A stretch of DNA of 32,487 nt from Acidithiobacillus sulfuriphilus (GTDB taxonomy: Bacteria; Pseudomonadota; Gammaproteobacteria; Acidithiobacillales; Acidithiobacillaceae): assembly GCF_003721225.1 (NCBI RefSeq), contig NZ_RIZI01000172.1, forward strand, positions 1 to 32,487, read 5' to 3'. A program made the translations under genes and the position numbers. How positions within the stretch are numbered: the stretch's first letter is position 1; the number at the start of each line of letters is the position of its first letter. Shown one piece after another: positions 14,447 to 24,513 of the stretch. Below the pieces are notes generated by a model. It did not search any database. It was not told the origin of the DNA and saw nothing but the letters and a program-made list of their open reading frames with translations.

Positions 14447-14656
14447 TCAGCCACCGCCGACGGCATGCACCACTTCAATGCGGTCCTCGCCATGGAGTAT
14501 GGTCTGCGCGTAGGCGCTCCGGGGCACGATTCCCTGATTGCGCTCCACGGCCAGACGCCGCCCGCCCAGATCCATCCGGTCGAGCAGAGCCGCCACCGTC
14601 GTGCCTTCGGGCACTTCCTGTACTTCGCCATTCACCAAGACCCGCATGTCAGGCAT
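14447..14656 (-). CDS. thiS: Sulfur carrier protein ThiS
   Basis: A 69-residue ubiquitin-fold sulfur carrier. MRVLVNGEVQEVPEGTTVAA is the family N-terminus, LAVERNQGIVPRS the central strand, and the protein ends in HAVGGG, whose final Gly-Gly is adenylated and thiocarboxylated. GGGAGG nine bases upstream favours ATG 14656 (MPD then MRV) over ATG 14647. It is the first gene of the thiS-thiG-unknown-mpl operon. I searched its leader for a TPP riboswitch and saw none. Confidence 0.92.
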   Translation of the reverse strand: MPDMRVLVNGEVQEVPEGTTVAALLDRMDLGGRRLAVERNQGIVPRSAYAQTILHGEDRIEVVHAVGGG

Positions 14657-14708
14657 GCTAGAACGCCTCCCGGGGTGCGTCAAGCCGACATCGCCGCCCT
14701 CTTCTCCC

Positions 14709-14737
14709 TTGACAAAGTTGCCCCTTTACAACATTCT
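14709..14737 (+). promoter_or_regulatory. Candidate promoter of the OmpA-domain gene
   Basis: TTGACA at 14709-14714 is a perfect -35 box. With a 17-base spacer the -10 would be CATTCT (14732-14737), a poor match that keeps the key A2 and T6; a better TATATT lies at 14739-14744 but with a 24-base spacer. The surrounding tract is the most AT-rich part of the thiS-OmpA divergent region. The exact start of transcription is uncertain. Confidence 0.4.
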
Positions 14738-14806
14738 CTATATTGTCGTTAGAAATTGTACACGCCCGGCAGATCTGCCGCGGCCTGAGAGAGGAGGGTT
14801 GAGAAA

Positions 14807-15451
14807 ATGAATCGTCTGAATCGCTTTGCGCTGCTGGCCGCTGTCGGCGGCAGTTTAGTGGCAGGGGTCGCCCATGCCGATAACGGCTACATGGGTTATG
14901 CCATCCAGAAAGAGTCGGCGCCGCTAGTGACCGGCACCGGGGTCTGCGTGCGTGGCGGCCGGCCGGTCACCGACGGCCCCGTGCCCGCCTATTGCGCCCC
15001 GAAGGTCGCTGCGGCTCCGGCTCCCGTGGCGGTTGCCCCTGCTCCCGTGCCCGCTCCTATCGCCCCCGTAGAACGCACGGTGCTGGAAAGCAAGCCCATC
15101 ACCATTACCGGCATCAACTTCAAATTCGACTCCTACAAGTTGCTGGACCGGGATATCAAGGTCCTGGACGAAGTGGCGGATTTTGCCAAGAAGCATCCCG
15201 ACGCCGTCCTCAACGTCAACGGCTACTGCAGCAAGGTGGGCACCTACGCCTACAACATGAAGCTTTCCGAGAGACGCGCCGGCAGTGTCGCCCAATATCT
15301 GGAGCAGCATGGCGTGGCTCGCGACCGGATGGTCCTGAAGGGACATTCCTATGATAACCCGGTGGCCACCAATGCCACGTCTCAAGGTCGTTTCGAGAAC
15401 CAGCGTGTCGAGATCAACTCCACCATCAAGGTGGAAAAGACCGTCCAGTAA
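14807..15451 (+). CDS. OmpA-domain outer-membrane/periplasmic protein
   Basis: A 214-residue envelope protein. A Sec signal peptide ends with VAHA before DNGY (cleavage near residue 24). A short N-terminal segment with two cysteines (GVCVRGG and AYCAP) is followed by an Ala/Pro/Val linker (about 65-90) and a C-terminal OmpA-like peptidoglycan-binding domain: ITGINFKFDSYKL, VLNVNGYCSKVGTYAYNMKLS, RRAGSVAQYLEQHGV and the end motif NQRVEI. The usual beta-barrel is absent, so it probably links peptidoglycan to the envelope from the periplasm. AGGAGG upstream and a strong terminator downstream mark a well expressed single gene. The domain call is confident; its partner is unknown. Confidence 0.9.
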   Translation: MNRLNRFALLAAVGGSLVAGVAHADNGYMGYAIQKESAPLVTGTGVCVRGGRPVTDGPVPAYCAPKVAAAPAPVAVAPAPVPAPIAPVERTVLESKPITITGINFKFDSYKLLDRDIKVLDEVADFAKKHPDAVLNVNGYCSKVGTYAYNMKLSERRAGSVAQYLEQHGVARDRMVLKGHSYDNPVATNATSQGRFENQRVEINSTIKVEKTVQ

Positions 15452-15470
15452 GCTGGGTGATCAGTAACGG

Positions 15471-15496
15471 GGTGGGCTACTTAGCCCACCTTTTTT
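15471..15496 (+). terminator. Rho-independent terminator after the OmpA-domain gene
   Basis: GGTGGGCT pairs perfectly with AGCCCACC across a four-base loop and is followed directly by six T residues. It begins 20 bases after the stop codon. Confidence 0.92.
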
Positions 15497-15556
15497 ATGG
15501 GCGCTTTTTATGGAAAGGCCGGGATGTTTCCCGCGGCTTCCATGTTAGACTAGGAT

Positions 15557-17236
15557 ATGCGCCAAACCCTCTTTCGTCTCACGCGCAGCTTGCGCATCAC
15601 CCGCGTCCTGGTTCGCTACCGCCTGGATGAGGTCCTCTATTTCCTCCCCATTCTGCGGCCCTATCGCACCTTTCTCCGACTGAACCCCATGACCTGGATC
15701 GCCCCGCGGCCCGCGGGCGGTTTTCCGGAGCGGCTACGCCAGGCCCTGGAGGCGCTGGGTCCCACCTTCATCAAACTGGGGCAGATGCTCTCCACCCGCC
15801 GCGACCTGCTCCCCGACGATATCACCCTGGAACTGGCCAAGCTGCAGGATGCGGTGCCTCCCTTTCCCGCCGCCGAAGCCCGGCGCATCATCGAAAATTC
15901 CCTGGGGCGGCCGCTGAAGGAGATTTTCAGCGAATTTGAGGAAGAGGCGGCGGCGGCGGCCTCCATCGCCCAGGTGCATTTCGCGCGCCTCAAGGACGGA
16001 CGCGCGGCGGCGGTGAAGGTGCGCCGCCCCCATCTGGAACGGGTCATCGAGCAGGATCTGGCCATCCTCGGCTTTTTTGCCGATCTCGCCGAACGCTACT
16101 CCCAGGAGGGCCGGCGGCTGCGGGTGCGTGCCGTGGTGGCGGAATATGCCAAGACCATCCGTGGTGAACTGGACCTGCTGCGGGAGGCCGCCAATGCCAG
16201 CCAGTTGCGCCGCAATTTCCTTGCCGAACCCGAATTGCTCTATGTCCCGGAAGTTTACTGGGATTATTGCAGCCCCCAAGTCATGGTCATGGAGCGTATT
16301 TACGGCATTCCCATCGGCCAGCGCGACGCCCTCGCCAAGGCGGGTATCGACTTTGACCAACTCTCCCGCCGCGCCGCCGAGATTTTTTTCCGCCAGGTCT
16401 TTCGCGATGCCTACTTTCATGCCGACATGCATCCCGGCAATATCTTTATCGACCCCAATAACGGCCGCTTCATTGCCGTGGATTTCGGCATCATGGGCAG
16501 CCTGGACGACGCCAGCCAGCATTACCTGGCGGAAAACATGGTGGCCTTTTTCCGCCGCGATTACCGGCGGGTGGCCGAGGCGCATGTAGAGGCGGGATGG
16601 GTGCCGCCCGATACCAACGTGCAGGACTTTGAAGCGGCCATTCGGGCCATTGCCGAGCCCGTATTCGAGCGTCCATTGAACGAGATTTCCGTGGCCAATC
16701 TCCTCCTGCGCCTCTTCCAGACCACCCGTGCCTTTCACATGCAGACCCAGCCGCAACTGCTCCTCTTGCAAAAAACCCTGGTCAACGTCGAAGGCATTGC
16801 CCGGGACTTCAATCCCAAACTCAATATCTGGGAGGTGGCTACCCCCCTGCTCAGCGATTGGCTGAACCGGCAACGGGGACCACGCGGCTGGTGGATGGAA
16901 CTGAAACGGTATTTCCCCCAATGGGGCCTGGCATTGCCGGAATTGCCGGTCCTCCTGCACGGCATTCTGCGTCAGACCCAGCAGGGCGAGCTGCCCCTGG
17001 TCATTCGCAACCAGGACCTGGAAGGCATTCGTCAGGAACTCCAGCGTGGGCTGCGGCGGCTGGTCTTGGGCGTGGGCGGTACCTTTTTACTGGTGGGCAT
17101 CGGCGTCATGGCCGCCGTCGATCACGAGTTGGACACCCTGATAGCCGGCCTCCCCTTCTGGCTGTGGCTGATCGGGCTGCCCCTGGTCTTATGGGGAGGG
17201 ATGACCTGGCTGCAGCGTTTCTTGTCCGAAAATTGA
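15557..17236 (+). CDS. ubiB: UbiB/ABC1-family protein (ubiquinone biosynthesis atypical kinase/ATPase)
   Basis: A 559-residue UbiB of usual length. KLGQ (73-76) is the family KxGQ motif that covers the active site, followed by an Ala-rich loop (EEAAAAASIAQVH) that replaces the kinase Gly-rich loop, AVKVRRP with the ATP-binding Lys, HADMHPGNIFID and AVDFGIMG as catalytic and metal-binding loops. Two membrane helices close the protein (about 510-530 and 535-553). UbiB is required for aerobic ubiquinone synthesis and is thought to be an ATPase that extracts lipid intermediates from the membrane. The other ubiquinone gene in the window is ubiX at 9.6 kb, not in the same operon. The next gene follows after 40 bases. 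Confidence 0.95.
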   Translation: MRQTLFRLTRSLRITRVLVRYRLDEVLYFLPILRPYRTFLRLNPMTWIAPRPAGGFPERLRQALEALGPTFIKLGQMLSTRRDLLPDDITLELAKLQDAVPPFPAAEARRIIENSLGRPLKEIFSEFEEEAAAAASIAQVHFARLKDGRAAAVKVRRPHLERVIEQDLAILGFFADLAERYSQEGRRLRVRAVVAEYAKTIRGELDLLREAANASQLRRNFLAEPELLYVPEVYWDYCSPQVMVMERIYGIPIGQRDALAKAGIDFDQLSRRAAEIFFRQVFRDAYFHADMHPGNIFIDPNNGRFIAVDFGIMGSLDDASQHYLAENMVAFFRRDYRRVAEAHVEAGWVPPDTNVQDFEAAIRAIAEPVFERPLNEISVANLLLRLFQTTRAFHMQTQPQLLLLQKTLVNVEGIARDFNPKLNIWEVATPLLSDWLNRQRGPRGWWMELKRYFPQWGLALPELPVLLHGILRQTQQGELPLVIRNQDLEGIRQELQRGLRRLVLGVGGTFLLVGIGVMAAVDHELDTLIAGLPFWLWLIGLPLVLWGGMTWLQRFLSEN

Positions 17237-17276
17237 CGTACTGTACGGCGCTTTGAACGGCCATGAGGAGGGTACC

Positions 17277-17615
17277 ATGCTGCTGATTGTTTCCTTTGTG
17301 ATCGCCGCCCTCGCGGTGATCTTCGCCATCCAGAACGGCACACCTGCCACCATCCACTTTTTTGCCTGGCAATTTGTGCAATCCCAGGGTGTGGTTCTGC
17401 TGGTCGGTTTCGTGGCCGGGTTTTTGTCCGCCTTGCTGATCTACATGCCTTCCCATCTGGGACGGAAATGGCAGTTGCGCCGGCGCGAGCGGCAATTAGC
17501 CGATCTGGAGAGCCAATTGGCAGAAGAAAAAACCAAAAGGGATTTTATCGAGCGCGAGCACGCCGCTGCCTTGCGGATCAAAAAATCCAATCAGGACGGC
17601 GAGGGAGATTCGTAA
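17277..17615 (+). CDS. lapA: LapA-domain (DUF1049) inner-membrane protein
   Basis: A 112-residue protein with two N-terminal membrane helices (LLIVSFVIAALAVIFAIQNG and VVLLVGFVAGFLSALLIYM) and a cytoplasmic coiled coil (RRRERQLADLESQLAEEKTK), the layout of LapA/YciS. The FAIQN..P.TIHFF motif after helix 1 is characteristic. In E. coli LapA pairs with LapB in control of lipopolysaccharide synthesis; no lapB is present here, so only the family is sure. AGGAGG five bases upstream fixes ATG 17277. It lies close behind ubiB on the same strand. Confidence 0.82.
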   Translation: MLLIVSFVIAALAVIFAIQNGTPATIHFFAWQFVQSQGVVLLVGFVAGFLSALLIYMPSHLGRKWQLRRRERQLADLESQLAEEKTKRDFIEREHAAALRIKKSNQDGEGDS

Positions 17616-17645
17616 CTCTAAAAACGGCGGTTGGCATGGGGATCA

Positions 17646-17664
17646 GGAAGGGCGAAGCCCTTCC
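17646..17664. terminator. Hairpin terminator between convergent LapA-like and Sel1 genes
   Basis: GGAAGGGC pairs with GCCCTTCC around a three-base loop and is followed on the plus strand by CTTTCT. It stands about 30 bases from each of the two convergent stop codons, so it may serve both. The T tract is weak. Confidence 0.55.
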
Positions 17665-17690
17665 CTTTCTACTCCCGTGATGGTGCCGGC

Positions 17691-18248
17691 TTACTGCGCG
17701 ACGGCCAGTTTCTGCTCGGCCTGGGCGGGGCGTTCCATGCTGACCTGGGCCAGCGTCATGAGGTTGCGCTGGGCGTCCTTGTTGCCCTGGGCGGCGGCTT
17801 TGTGCCACCAGGCGGCTGCCTTGGCGTAGTCCTGGGGGACACCTTGACCCATAAAATACTGATTGCCGAGGTTGTACTGGGCTGCGGCGATACCCTGGGC
17901 GGCAGCCTTTTCCCACCAATAGGCCGCCTGGCTGTAGTTTTGCGTGACGCCCTGCCCGAAATAGTATTGCATGCCCAGATTGTACTGGGCCTTGCCATAA
18001 CCATGCTGGGCGGCCTTTTCGAACCACTGCACCGCCAAGCTATAATCCTTGGGCACTCCGTCGCCAAGGGCGCAGCGCGTGCCGATGCTGTTTTCCAGCT
18101 TGGCCGTGGTTAAATCAGCGGGCTGGGTGGTGGCCACATCCTCGGCGTCGACATGGCTGACGGGCGCAGCACTGGCAACTGCGGCCCACCCCAGGAAACA
18201 CAAGCCGAGGGCTGCGAGAGGCGATTTGAGACGGGGCAACTGGCGCAT
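17691..18248 (-). CDS. Secreted Sel1-repeat protein
   Basis: A 185-residue protein with a signal peptide (hydrophobic run ALGLCFLGWAAVASA, cleavage before APVSH near residue 29). Three regular 36-residue Sel1 repeats follow, each with the pattern GDGVPKDYSLAVQWFEKAA, G.GVTQNYSQAAYWWEKAA and GQGVPQDYAKAAAWWHKAA, interleaved with AQYNLG helices. A Gln-rich tail closes the protein. Sel1 repeats are protein-binding scaffolds; in the periplasm they often take part in envelope or motility assemblies. AGGAG six bases upstream supports the start. It differs from the cytoplasmic HTH-Sel1 protein at 2056, which lacks a signal peptide. Confidence 0.88.
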   Translation of the reverse strand: MRQLPRLKSPLAALGLCFLGWAAVASAAPVSHVDAEDVATTQPADLTTAKLENSIGTRCALGDGVPKDYSLAVQWFEKAAQHGYGKAQYNLGMQYYFGQGVTQNYSQAAYWWEKAAAQGIAAAQYNLGNQYFMGQGVPQDYAKAAAWWHKAAAQGNKDAQRNLMTLAQVSMERPAQAEQKLAVAQ

Positions 18249-18293
18249 TATACACTCCTGATCTGCGGGCTTGCTTTATCGTTGAAGAGCTTA

Positions 18294-18330
18294 GCGCAAA
18301 AAGGTCAGGCTTTGCCAGAGCTTTTTGCGC
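18294..18330 (-). terminator. Long hairpin between DUF2934 and Sel1 genes
   Basis: GCGCAAAAAG (18294-18303) pairs perfectly with CTTTTTGCGC (18321-18330), and the interior continues with a further GGC-TTT-GCC stem interrupted by mismatches. It lies about 40 bases beyond the DUF2934 stop codon on its strand, so it most likely ends that transcript and insulates the Sel1 gene. Confidence 0.65.
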
Positions 18331-18366
18331 AACCCCACAAACAGCCAACGAAGCTCCCGGCAAGCA

Positions 18367-18696
18367 CTACGACACCGCCGCCTTGCCTTTCGGAAACTGT
18401 CCGTCTACCCATTCTTCAGCGGCCAGCCAGTCGGTCACGCAGTCACCACCGGCAAAACCGCGCTCCTCCGCCAGATAGTAGGCACGCACCGCGATCATCT
18501 GCTCACGATCGGCGGCGTTTGGTTTTTTCCTGCTGCTGCGGGGCTGCGGGGCTGCGGGGGCCGGTGTTTCCGCCTTCGCGGCGGCTGCCGTCTTCCGGGG
18601 ACTGGCTACGGGCTTTTCGACCGGGGTCGCGCTGGCCTTGCTGGCGGTACTCCTGCTGCTTTTTTTCGGGCTTGCTTTGGGGGTGTCGGCTGCCAT
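18367..18696 (-). CDS. DUF2934 domain protein with basic, Ala-rich N-terminus
   Basis: A 109-residue protein. The first 60 residues are low-complexity, rich in Ala, Lys, Pro and Ser with repeated TP and SP pairs, similar to histone H1-like tails. Residues about 62-98 (DREQMIAVRAYYLAEERG followed by CVTDWLAAEEWVDGQF) match DUF2934, a short helical domain of unknown role found in many proteobacteria. AGGAG seven bases upstream supports ATG 18696. Nucleic-acid binding through the basic tail is possible but unproven. Confidence 0.78.
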   Translation of the reverse strand: MAADTPKASPKKSSRSTASKASATPVEKPVASPRKTAAAAKAETPAPAAPQPRSSRKKPNAADREQMIAVRAYYLAEERGFAGGDCVTDWLAAEEWVDGQFPKGKAAVS

Positions 18697-18812
18697 TGGA
18701 TAACTCCTGTCTGGGTGCAGACCAAAAGATCACCTTGTGGGTAATAGCACAATGTCAACGGCAATTCAAAAGGTCGTTGCAAAAAATGTCGCTGCGGTCC
18801 CGATGATCTTTT

Positions 18813-19259
18813 TCAAGAGGTCTGGCTTTTGGCCATGAACTCCATGCCGCGCCATTCCTGCGCCAGCTTGTCCAGCACTGCATTGACAAAGCGGTGGCCC
18901 TGCTCGGCGCCAAAGCCCTTCCCCAGCTCGATCGCTTCATTGATGATGACGCGGTAGGGGGTCTGGGGGTGATAGCGCAACTCGTAGGCCGCCAGACGCA
19001 GAATGGCGCGTTCGACCTCGCTGATCTCGCCGGTCCAACTGCGATCGGGGATCTGGGCGGCGATGGCCGGGTCCAGCGCCTCCAGATGGGCACAGACCCC
19101 CCGCCACAACTCCAGGAAAAAGCCCTGATTGGCCCCGGCCAGACGTTCCGGGTCGGCCAGGAACTCCGCCTCGATCCCATCGCAGGAACTGGGATTGAGT
19201 TGCCATTGATACAGGGCCTGGACCACGGCCTGCCGGGCCAGGCGGCGACTGCCCTTCAT
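18813..19259 (-). CDS. nusB: Transcription antitermination factor NusB
   Basis: A 148-residue Nus[19 protein letters not shown] is the RNA-binding N-terminus, [22 protein letters not shown] the central helix pair, and [33 protein letters not shown] the conserved C-terminal motif. NusB with NusE (ribosomal S10) binds boxA and prevents premature termination in rRNA operons. It overlaps ribH by ATGA, the standard ribH-nusB arrangement, and is the last gene of the long rib operon. Confidence 0.96.
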   Translation of the reverse strand: MKGSRRLARQAVVQALYQWQLNPSSCDGIEAEFLADPERLAGANQGFFLELWRGVCAHLEALDPAIAAQIPDRSWTGEISEVERAILRLAAYELRYHPQTPYRVIINEAIELGKGFGAEQGHRFVNAVLDKLAQEWRGMEFMAKSQTS

Positions 19260-19720
19260 AGCCGACGCAGCAGGTTGACCATTTCTATGGCGGTCATGGC
19301 GGCGTCAAAGCCCTTGTTGCCCGCCTTGGTGCCCGCCCGTTCGATGGCCTGCTCGATGCTATCGGTGGTCAGTACCCCGAAAATGACGGGCACGCCGGTA
19401 TCCATCCCTACCTGCGCCACCCCTTTGGAGACCTCTGCCGCGACATAGTCGAAATGGGGCGTGCCGCCGCGAATGACGGCCCCCAGACAGATGACGGCGT
19501 CATAGCGGCCACTGCCGGCCAGTTTTTTGGCCAACAGCGGCATTTCATAGGCGCCGGGGGCATAGACGATGTGCAACTGTTCCTCCGTGGCGCCATGGCG
19601 CAGCAAGGCGTCCACTGCCCCCTGCTCCAACTGCTGGGTGATAAAACCGTTGAAACGGCTGACCAGGAGGGCAAAATGGGCGTCGCTGCAGGTGAGCGCC
19701 CCTTCGATACGTTGCATCAT
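19256..19720 (-). CDS. ribH: 6,7-dimethyl-8-ribityllumazine synthase
   Basis: A 154-residue lumazine synthase that condenses 3,4-dihydroxy-2-butanone 4-phosphate with the pyrimidinedione to give the riboflavin precursor. [49 protein letters not shown] and [23 protein letters not shown] are all family motifs, with the catalytic His in PHFDYV. GAGG seven bases upstream supports ATG 19720, which forms an ATGA overlap with the preceding gene; the stop overlaps nusB in the same way. Confidence 0.97.
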   Translation of the reverse strand: MMQRIEGALTCSDAHFALLVSRFNGFITQQLEQGAVDALLRHGATEEQLHIVYAPGAYEMPLLAKKLAGSGRYDAVICLGAVIRGGTPHFDYVAAEVSKGVAQVGMDTGVPVIFGVLTTDSIEQAIERAGTKAGNKGFDAAMTAIEMVNLLRRL

Positions 19721-20853
19721 TGGAGATCCTCGGGATTATCATGAAAAGGGCGTTGGCCGACAATTTCCAGGCCGAATCCGCCGATACCGCGATATTGAAA
19801 ATGGCTGTCACTCAGAACCAGGGCCTTGCGCACCCCCAGATCGGTGAGGATCTGGGCACCGATACCGAAGGTGCGCAGGACCCGCCCGCTATCGCCGGCC
19901 TGGCCGGGGCCCAGGGGCTTGACCGGCAGGGCGCGGATCTGCCCCAGTAATTCGGCATCGTTTTCGTTGTGGCGCAGGTAGATCAGCACCCCGCGACCGG
20001 CGGCGGCGATGCGCTCCATGGCGAGGGCGTTGGGGGCGTCGGTGCCGGAAAAGAGATCCGTAAGCGCTTTTTGCACCTGCACGCGCACCAGCACGGGAGC
20101 TTCTCCTGCCCCTTCGGGATCCCCATGGACCAGGGCAAAATGGGTTTCGTTGGCCACCCAGTCGCGATAGGCATAGAGCTGGAAGGGGCCGTAGGGGGTG
20201 GACCAGGGACCGCTGGCCTCGCGCACGACGATGCGTTCGCGCTCCAGGCGGTAGCTGATGAGATCGGCTATGGTGCCGATCTTGAGGCCGTGCCGGGCGG
20301 CATAGGGAAGGAGATCGGGCAGGCGCGCCATTTCGCCATCCTCGTTGAGGATCTCGCAGATGACCGCGGCGGGCTTGCAACCGGCGAGGTGGGCGAGATC
20401 GACGGCCGCCTCGGTGTGCCCGGCGCGCACCAGCACGCCGCCCGGTTCGGCCATGAGGGGGAAGATATGGCCGGGCATGACGATGTCATCGGGGCCGGCG
20501 TCGTCGGCAATGGCGGCCTGGACGGTGGCGGCGCGATCGGCGGCGGAAATGCCGGTGGTGACGCCCTGGGCGGCCTCTATGGAGACCGTGAAGGCGGTGC
20601 CCAGGCTGGCGCGATTGTGGCCGACCATTTGCGGCAAATGGAGTTGCCGGCAACGCTCCGGGGTGAGGGGCAGGCATACCAGGCCGCGGGCGTGGCGAAC
20701 CATGAAGTTGATGGCGGCGGGGGTAACGAATTCGGCGGCCATGATGAGGTCCCCTTCATTCTCCCGGCCTTCGTCATCCATGAGGATGACCATGCGGCCT
20801 GCGGCAATTTCGGCAATGATCTCGGCCGTGGGGCTGATAGTGACCTCTTTCAT
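19717..20853 (-). CDS. ribBA: RibB (DHBP synthase) with degenerate GTP cyclohydrolase II domain (RibBX type)
   Basis: A 378-residue protein. The N-terminal DHBP synthase domain (about 1-200) is intact: [21 protein letters not shown] split around the acidic loop, [24 protein letters not shown] and [16 protein letters not shown]. It makes 3,4-dihydroxy-2-butanone 4-phosphate from ribulose 5-phosphate. The C-terminal domain keeps the RibA-like frame ([20 protein letters not shown]) but the stretch that should hold the zinc cysteines (CxxxxxxxRCDCG in RibA) reads [13 protein letters not shown], with no cysteine. So it is very probably not a GTP cyclohydrolase II. This matches described RibBX proteins, and a separate RibA would be needed elsewhere. 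ATGA overlaps join it to both neighbours. Confidence 0.93.
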   Translation of the reverse strand: MKEVTISPTAEIIAEIAAGRMVILMDDEGRENEGDLIMAAEFVTPAAINFMVRHARGLVCLPLTPERCRQLHLPQMVGHNRASLGTAFTVSIEAAQGVTTGISAADRAATVQAAIADDAGPDDIVMPGHIFPLMAEPGGVLVRAGHTEAAVDLAHLAGCKPAAVICEILNEDGEMARLPDLLPYAARHGLKIGTIADLISYRLERERIVVREASGPWSTPYGPFQLYAYRDWVANETHFALVHGDPEGAGEAPVLVRVQVQKALTDLFSGTDAPNALAMERIAAAGRGVLIYLRHNENDAELLGQIRALPVKPLGPGQAGDSGRVLRTFGIGAQILTDLGVRKALVLSDSHFQYRGIGGFGLEIVGQRPFHDNPEDLQ

Positions 20854-21509
20854 ACGGGGAACCCTTTTTGCGCCAAAAAATCCCGATCCATGGGTGCTGA
20901 TCTTACACCCGCAGCGCCCATGCTTGCCATCAATCCCTCCAGATAGCGGGCGATGAGATCCACTTCCAGGTTTACCTGCTGCCCCACCTGCCAATGGGCG
21001 GCGGTGGTATGCTCCAGGGTGTGGGGGATGAGATTGAGGGAAAAGGCGGCGCTGTCGACGGCATTGACCGTCAGGCTGATGCCATCCACGCAGATGCTGC
21101 CTTTGGCCGCAATGTAGCGGCGCAGGCCCTCCGGCGCCGCGATGGCGAAGACCAGGGAACGGCCCGCGCGGCGTTGCGCGCAAATACTGCCGACCCCATC
21201 CACATGCCCGGCCACCAGGTGGCCGCCGAGGCGGTCCGCCAGGCGCAGGGCCTTTTCGAGATTGACCGCGCTGCCCGGACGCAGGGCACCGAGGGTGGTC
21301 TTGTCCAGGCTCTCCCGGGAGACGTCCACCGCAAAACGGGAGCCGTGGAGGGCGGTGACGGTGAGACAGGCCCCGGAAACGGCAATGCTGTCGCCCAGGA
21401 CAACGTCCCTCAGGTCCAGTGCCCCCGCATCCACTTCCATGCGCAGATCACCGCCCTGGGGCTGAAGGGCATGGATCTTACCGAGGCCCTGGATGATTCC
21501 GGTAAACAT
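20850..21509 (-). CDS. ribE: Riboflavin synthase alpha chain
   Basis: A 219-residue riboflavin synthase (called ribC in E. coli, ribE in others) that dismutates two lumazine molecules to riboflavin. The start [12 protein letters not shown] is diagnostic. Two homologous lumazine-binding halves follow: [16 protein letters not shown] with [13 protein letters not shown], and [17 protein letters not shown] with [10 protein letters not shown]. The linker [13 protein letters not shown] begins the second half. The ATG shares a base with the ribD stop (TGATG) and the stop overlaps the next gene by ATGA. Confidence 0.97.
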   Translation of the reverse strand: MFTGIIQGLGKIHALQPQGGDLRMEVDAGALDLRDVVLGDSIAVSGACLTVTALHGSRFAVDVSRESLDKTTLGALRPGSAVNLEKALRLADRLGGHLVAGHVDGVGSICAQRRAGRSLVFAIAAPEGLRRYIAAKGSICVDGISLTVNAVDSAAFSLNLIPHTLEHTTAAHWQVGQQVNLEVDLIARYLEGLMASMGAAGVRSAPMDRDFLAQKGFPV

Positions 21510-22609
21510 CAGGCGTTCTCCTTGGGGTATAAGAGCAGCTTGAGATCGGCATCAAGCTGGGTGCTGGCCTGGATTCGCCATTGCGGCACTTGCTCCAGGG
21601 CAATGAAGGGCCCGAGGCGGGCGACGGGCTGGGCGTCGTGGCCGAGGACCTTGGGCGCCACATAGAGCAGCCATTCGCTGACGAGCCCCGCCGCCAGCAG
21701 GGCGCCCGCCAGGGTGGGGCCCGCCTCCACCAAACATTCGTTGATCTCCCGCGCCGCCAGGATGCGCAGGACGGCGAGCAAATCCAGTCCCTCCGCCGCC
21801 TGGGGGGCGGCCAGCAAGGTGGCGCCGGCGGCCTGCAGGGGACCCATGGCGCCCGCCGGGGCCTGGGGGCCATGACAGATCCACACCGCGCCGGGGGTGC
21901 GGAAAAGCCGCGCCGTGGGCGGTGTCCGCAGACGGCTATCCAGAACCACCTTGACGGGGTGGCGCAGGAGATCTTCCCCCAGGCGCGGGGCCAGACGCGG
22001 GTCATCGCGCAGCACCGTCCCCACGCCCACGACGATGGCGCTGGCCCGCGCCCGTTCCCGCTGCACGTCGGCCCGCGCCGCCTCCCCCGTCAACCACTGG
22101 CTCGCGCCATTGGCCAGGGCCACCCGCCCATCGAGACTCATGGCCTGTTTGAGCCGCACCCAGGGCACACCGCTGCTCATGCGCTGCAGGAAGCCGGAGT
22201 TGAGGGCGGCGGCGGCCTTCGCCAGAACCCCCTCCGTCACCGCCACTCCCGCCGCCCGCAGCCGTTCCAGCCCCTGGCCCGCCACCAGGGGATTGGGATC
22301 GCGCAGGGCAACCACCGCCCGCCCCACGCCAGCCCCAATGAGGGCATCGGCACAGGGCGGAGTGCGGCCGTGGTGACTGCAGGGCTCCAGGGTCACATAA
22401 ACTGTGGCTCCCTGGGCCTGAGCACCCGCTTCGGCGAGGGCAAAGACCTCGGCGTGGGGGCCGCCGGCCTGACGGTGCCAGCCCTGGCCGACGATGACCC
22501 CATCCTTGACCACCACCGCGCCGACCCGCGGATTGGGATCGGTACTCCATAATCCCCGCTCGGCCAGGGCCAGGGCCAGGGCCATAAAATCTTCGTCAGT
22601 CTTGGTCAC
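21509..22609 (-). CDS. ribD: Bifunctional riboflavin deaminase/reductase RibD
   Basis: A 366-residue two-domain enzyme. The deaminase domain (about 1-145) has [10 protein letters not shown] and [17 protein letters not shown], the zinc-binding HAE and PCxxxxxxxxC. The reductase domain (about 150-366) has [34 protein letters not shown] and [15 protein letters not shown], which bind NADPH and substrate. It converts the GTP cyclohydrolase II product in two steps. The start is GTG 22609, which gives the family N-terminus ([16 protein letters not shown]) and overlaps nrdR by 14 bases; the in-frame ATG at 22585 is the alternative. Confidence 0.95.
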   Translation of the reverse strand: MTKTDEDFMALALALAERGLWSTDPNPRVGAVVVKDGVIVGQGWHRQAGGPHAEVFALAEAGAQAQGATVYVTLEPCSHHGRTPPCADALIGAGVGRAVVALRDPNPLVAGQGLERLRAAGVAVTEGVLAKAAAALNSGFLQRMSSGVPWVRLKQAMSLDGRVALANGASQWLTGEAARADVQRERARASAIVVGVGTVLRDDPRLAPRLGEDLLRHPVKVVLDSRLRTPPTARLFRTPGAVWICHGPQAPAGAMGPLQAAGATLLAAPQAAEGLDLLAVLRILAAREINECLVEAGPTLAGALLAAGLVSEWLLYVAPKVLGHDAQPVARLGPFIALEQVPQWRIQASTQLDADLKLLLYPKENA

Positions 22610-23093
22610 GATCTTGCGCGTTGGCCGCTTGCGCGCCCTCTTCCCCTTGTTTCATCCGGGCCACTTCCGCGCTGAAGGCATCCACATCCTCAAAGCGCCG
22701 ATAGACCGAGGCAAAACGCACATAAGCGACGGGGTCCAGATCGCGCAGGGCCTCCATCACCAGTTCACCGATCAAGCGTGCCGGAATTTCGCGCTCGCCA
22801 CGCTCGCGAATGCGCCGCTGGATGTTGCGCGCCGCGGCATGGACAAGGTTGGTGGCGACGGGTCTTTTGCTCAGCGCCCGGAAGAGCCCGCGCAGGAGTT
22901 TTTCCTCGCTGAAGGGCTCGCGGCGGCCATCGGCCTTGACCACCGCGGGCAGGCTCAGTTCGGCACGTTCAAAGGTGGTAAAGCGCTGTCCGCAGGCAGG
23001 ACATTCCCGGCGCCGCCGAACACTGCTACCCTCGTCGGAGAGCCGCGAATCGACGACACGGGTGTCGTCATGGGCACAAAACGGACAGCGCAC
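22596..23093 (-). CDS. nrdR: Transcriptional repressor NrdR
   Basis: A 165-residue NrdR. The zinc ribbon uses Cys3, Cys6, Cys31 and Cys34 (CPFC, CPAC), and the ATP-cone follows with [21 protein letters not shown] split across residues 49-70 and [11 protein letters not shown] near 130. It represses ribonucleotide reductase genes when dATP is high. The start is GTG at 23093, required to keep the zinc ribbon. It lies five bases after glyA and overlaps ribD, the conserved glyA-nrdR-ribD order of proteobacteria. No nrd genes or obvious NrdR box pairs are seen in the window. Confidence 0.96.
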   Translation of the reverse strand: MRCPFCAHDDTRVVDSRLSDEGSSVRRRRECPACGQRFTTFERAELSLPAVVKADGRREPFSEEKLLRGLFRALSKRPVATNLVHAAARNIQRRIRERGEREIPARLIGELVMEALRDLDPVAYVRFASVYRRFEDVDAFSAEVARMKQGEEGAQAANAQDRDQD

Positions 23094-23098
23094 AGGCC

Positions 23099-24343
<1,245 letters not shown>

Positions 24344-24422
24344 GGATATACTCCTCAAGGCGGCCGCTGCAGGCCGGTAAAAATAACGCTCAACACTAAT
24401 GGAAGGCAGCCCTTGGGGCAAG

Positions 24423-24459
24423 CGTGAAAAATTCCCTGCCCTGGTGAATCTTTTTCACG
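24423..24459. promoter_or_regulatory. Inverted repeat upstream of glyA
   Basis: CGTGAAAAA (24423-24431) and TTTTTCACG (24451-24459) are perfect nine-base inverted arms 19 bases apart. A GGCAATTGCC palindrome lies just beyond at 24473-24482. On the minus strand both fall between the unknown membrane-protein gene and glyA, about 80 to 140 bases before the glyA ATG. They could end the upstream transcript or be operator half-sites for glyA. I saw no glycine riboswitch pattern. Confidence 0.4.
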
Positions 24460-24513
24460 TCTTCCCATATTCGGCAATTGCCAAAAAAAGGGTTCGCGGC
24501 GGGCTGATCCGCG

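Noticed and set aside
14657..14806. TPP riboswitch upstream of thiS
   Set aside because: A CTGAGA string occurs at 14785 on the plus strand, but the rest of the THI-box and the right orientation are missing.
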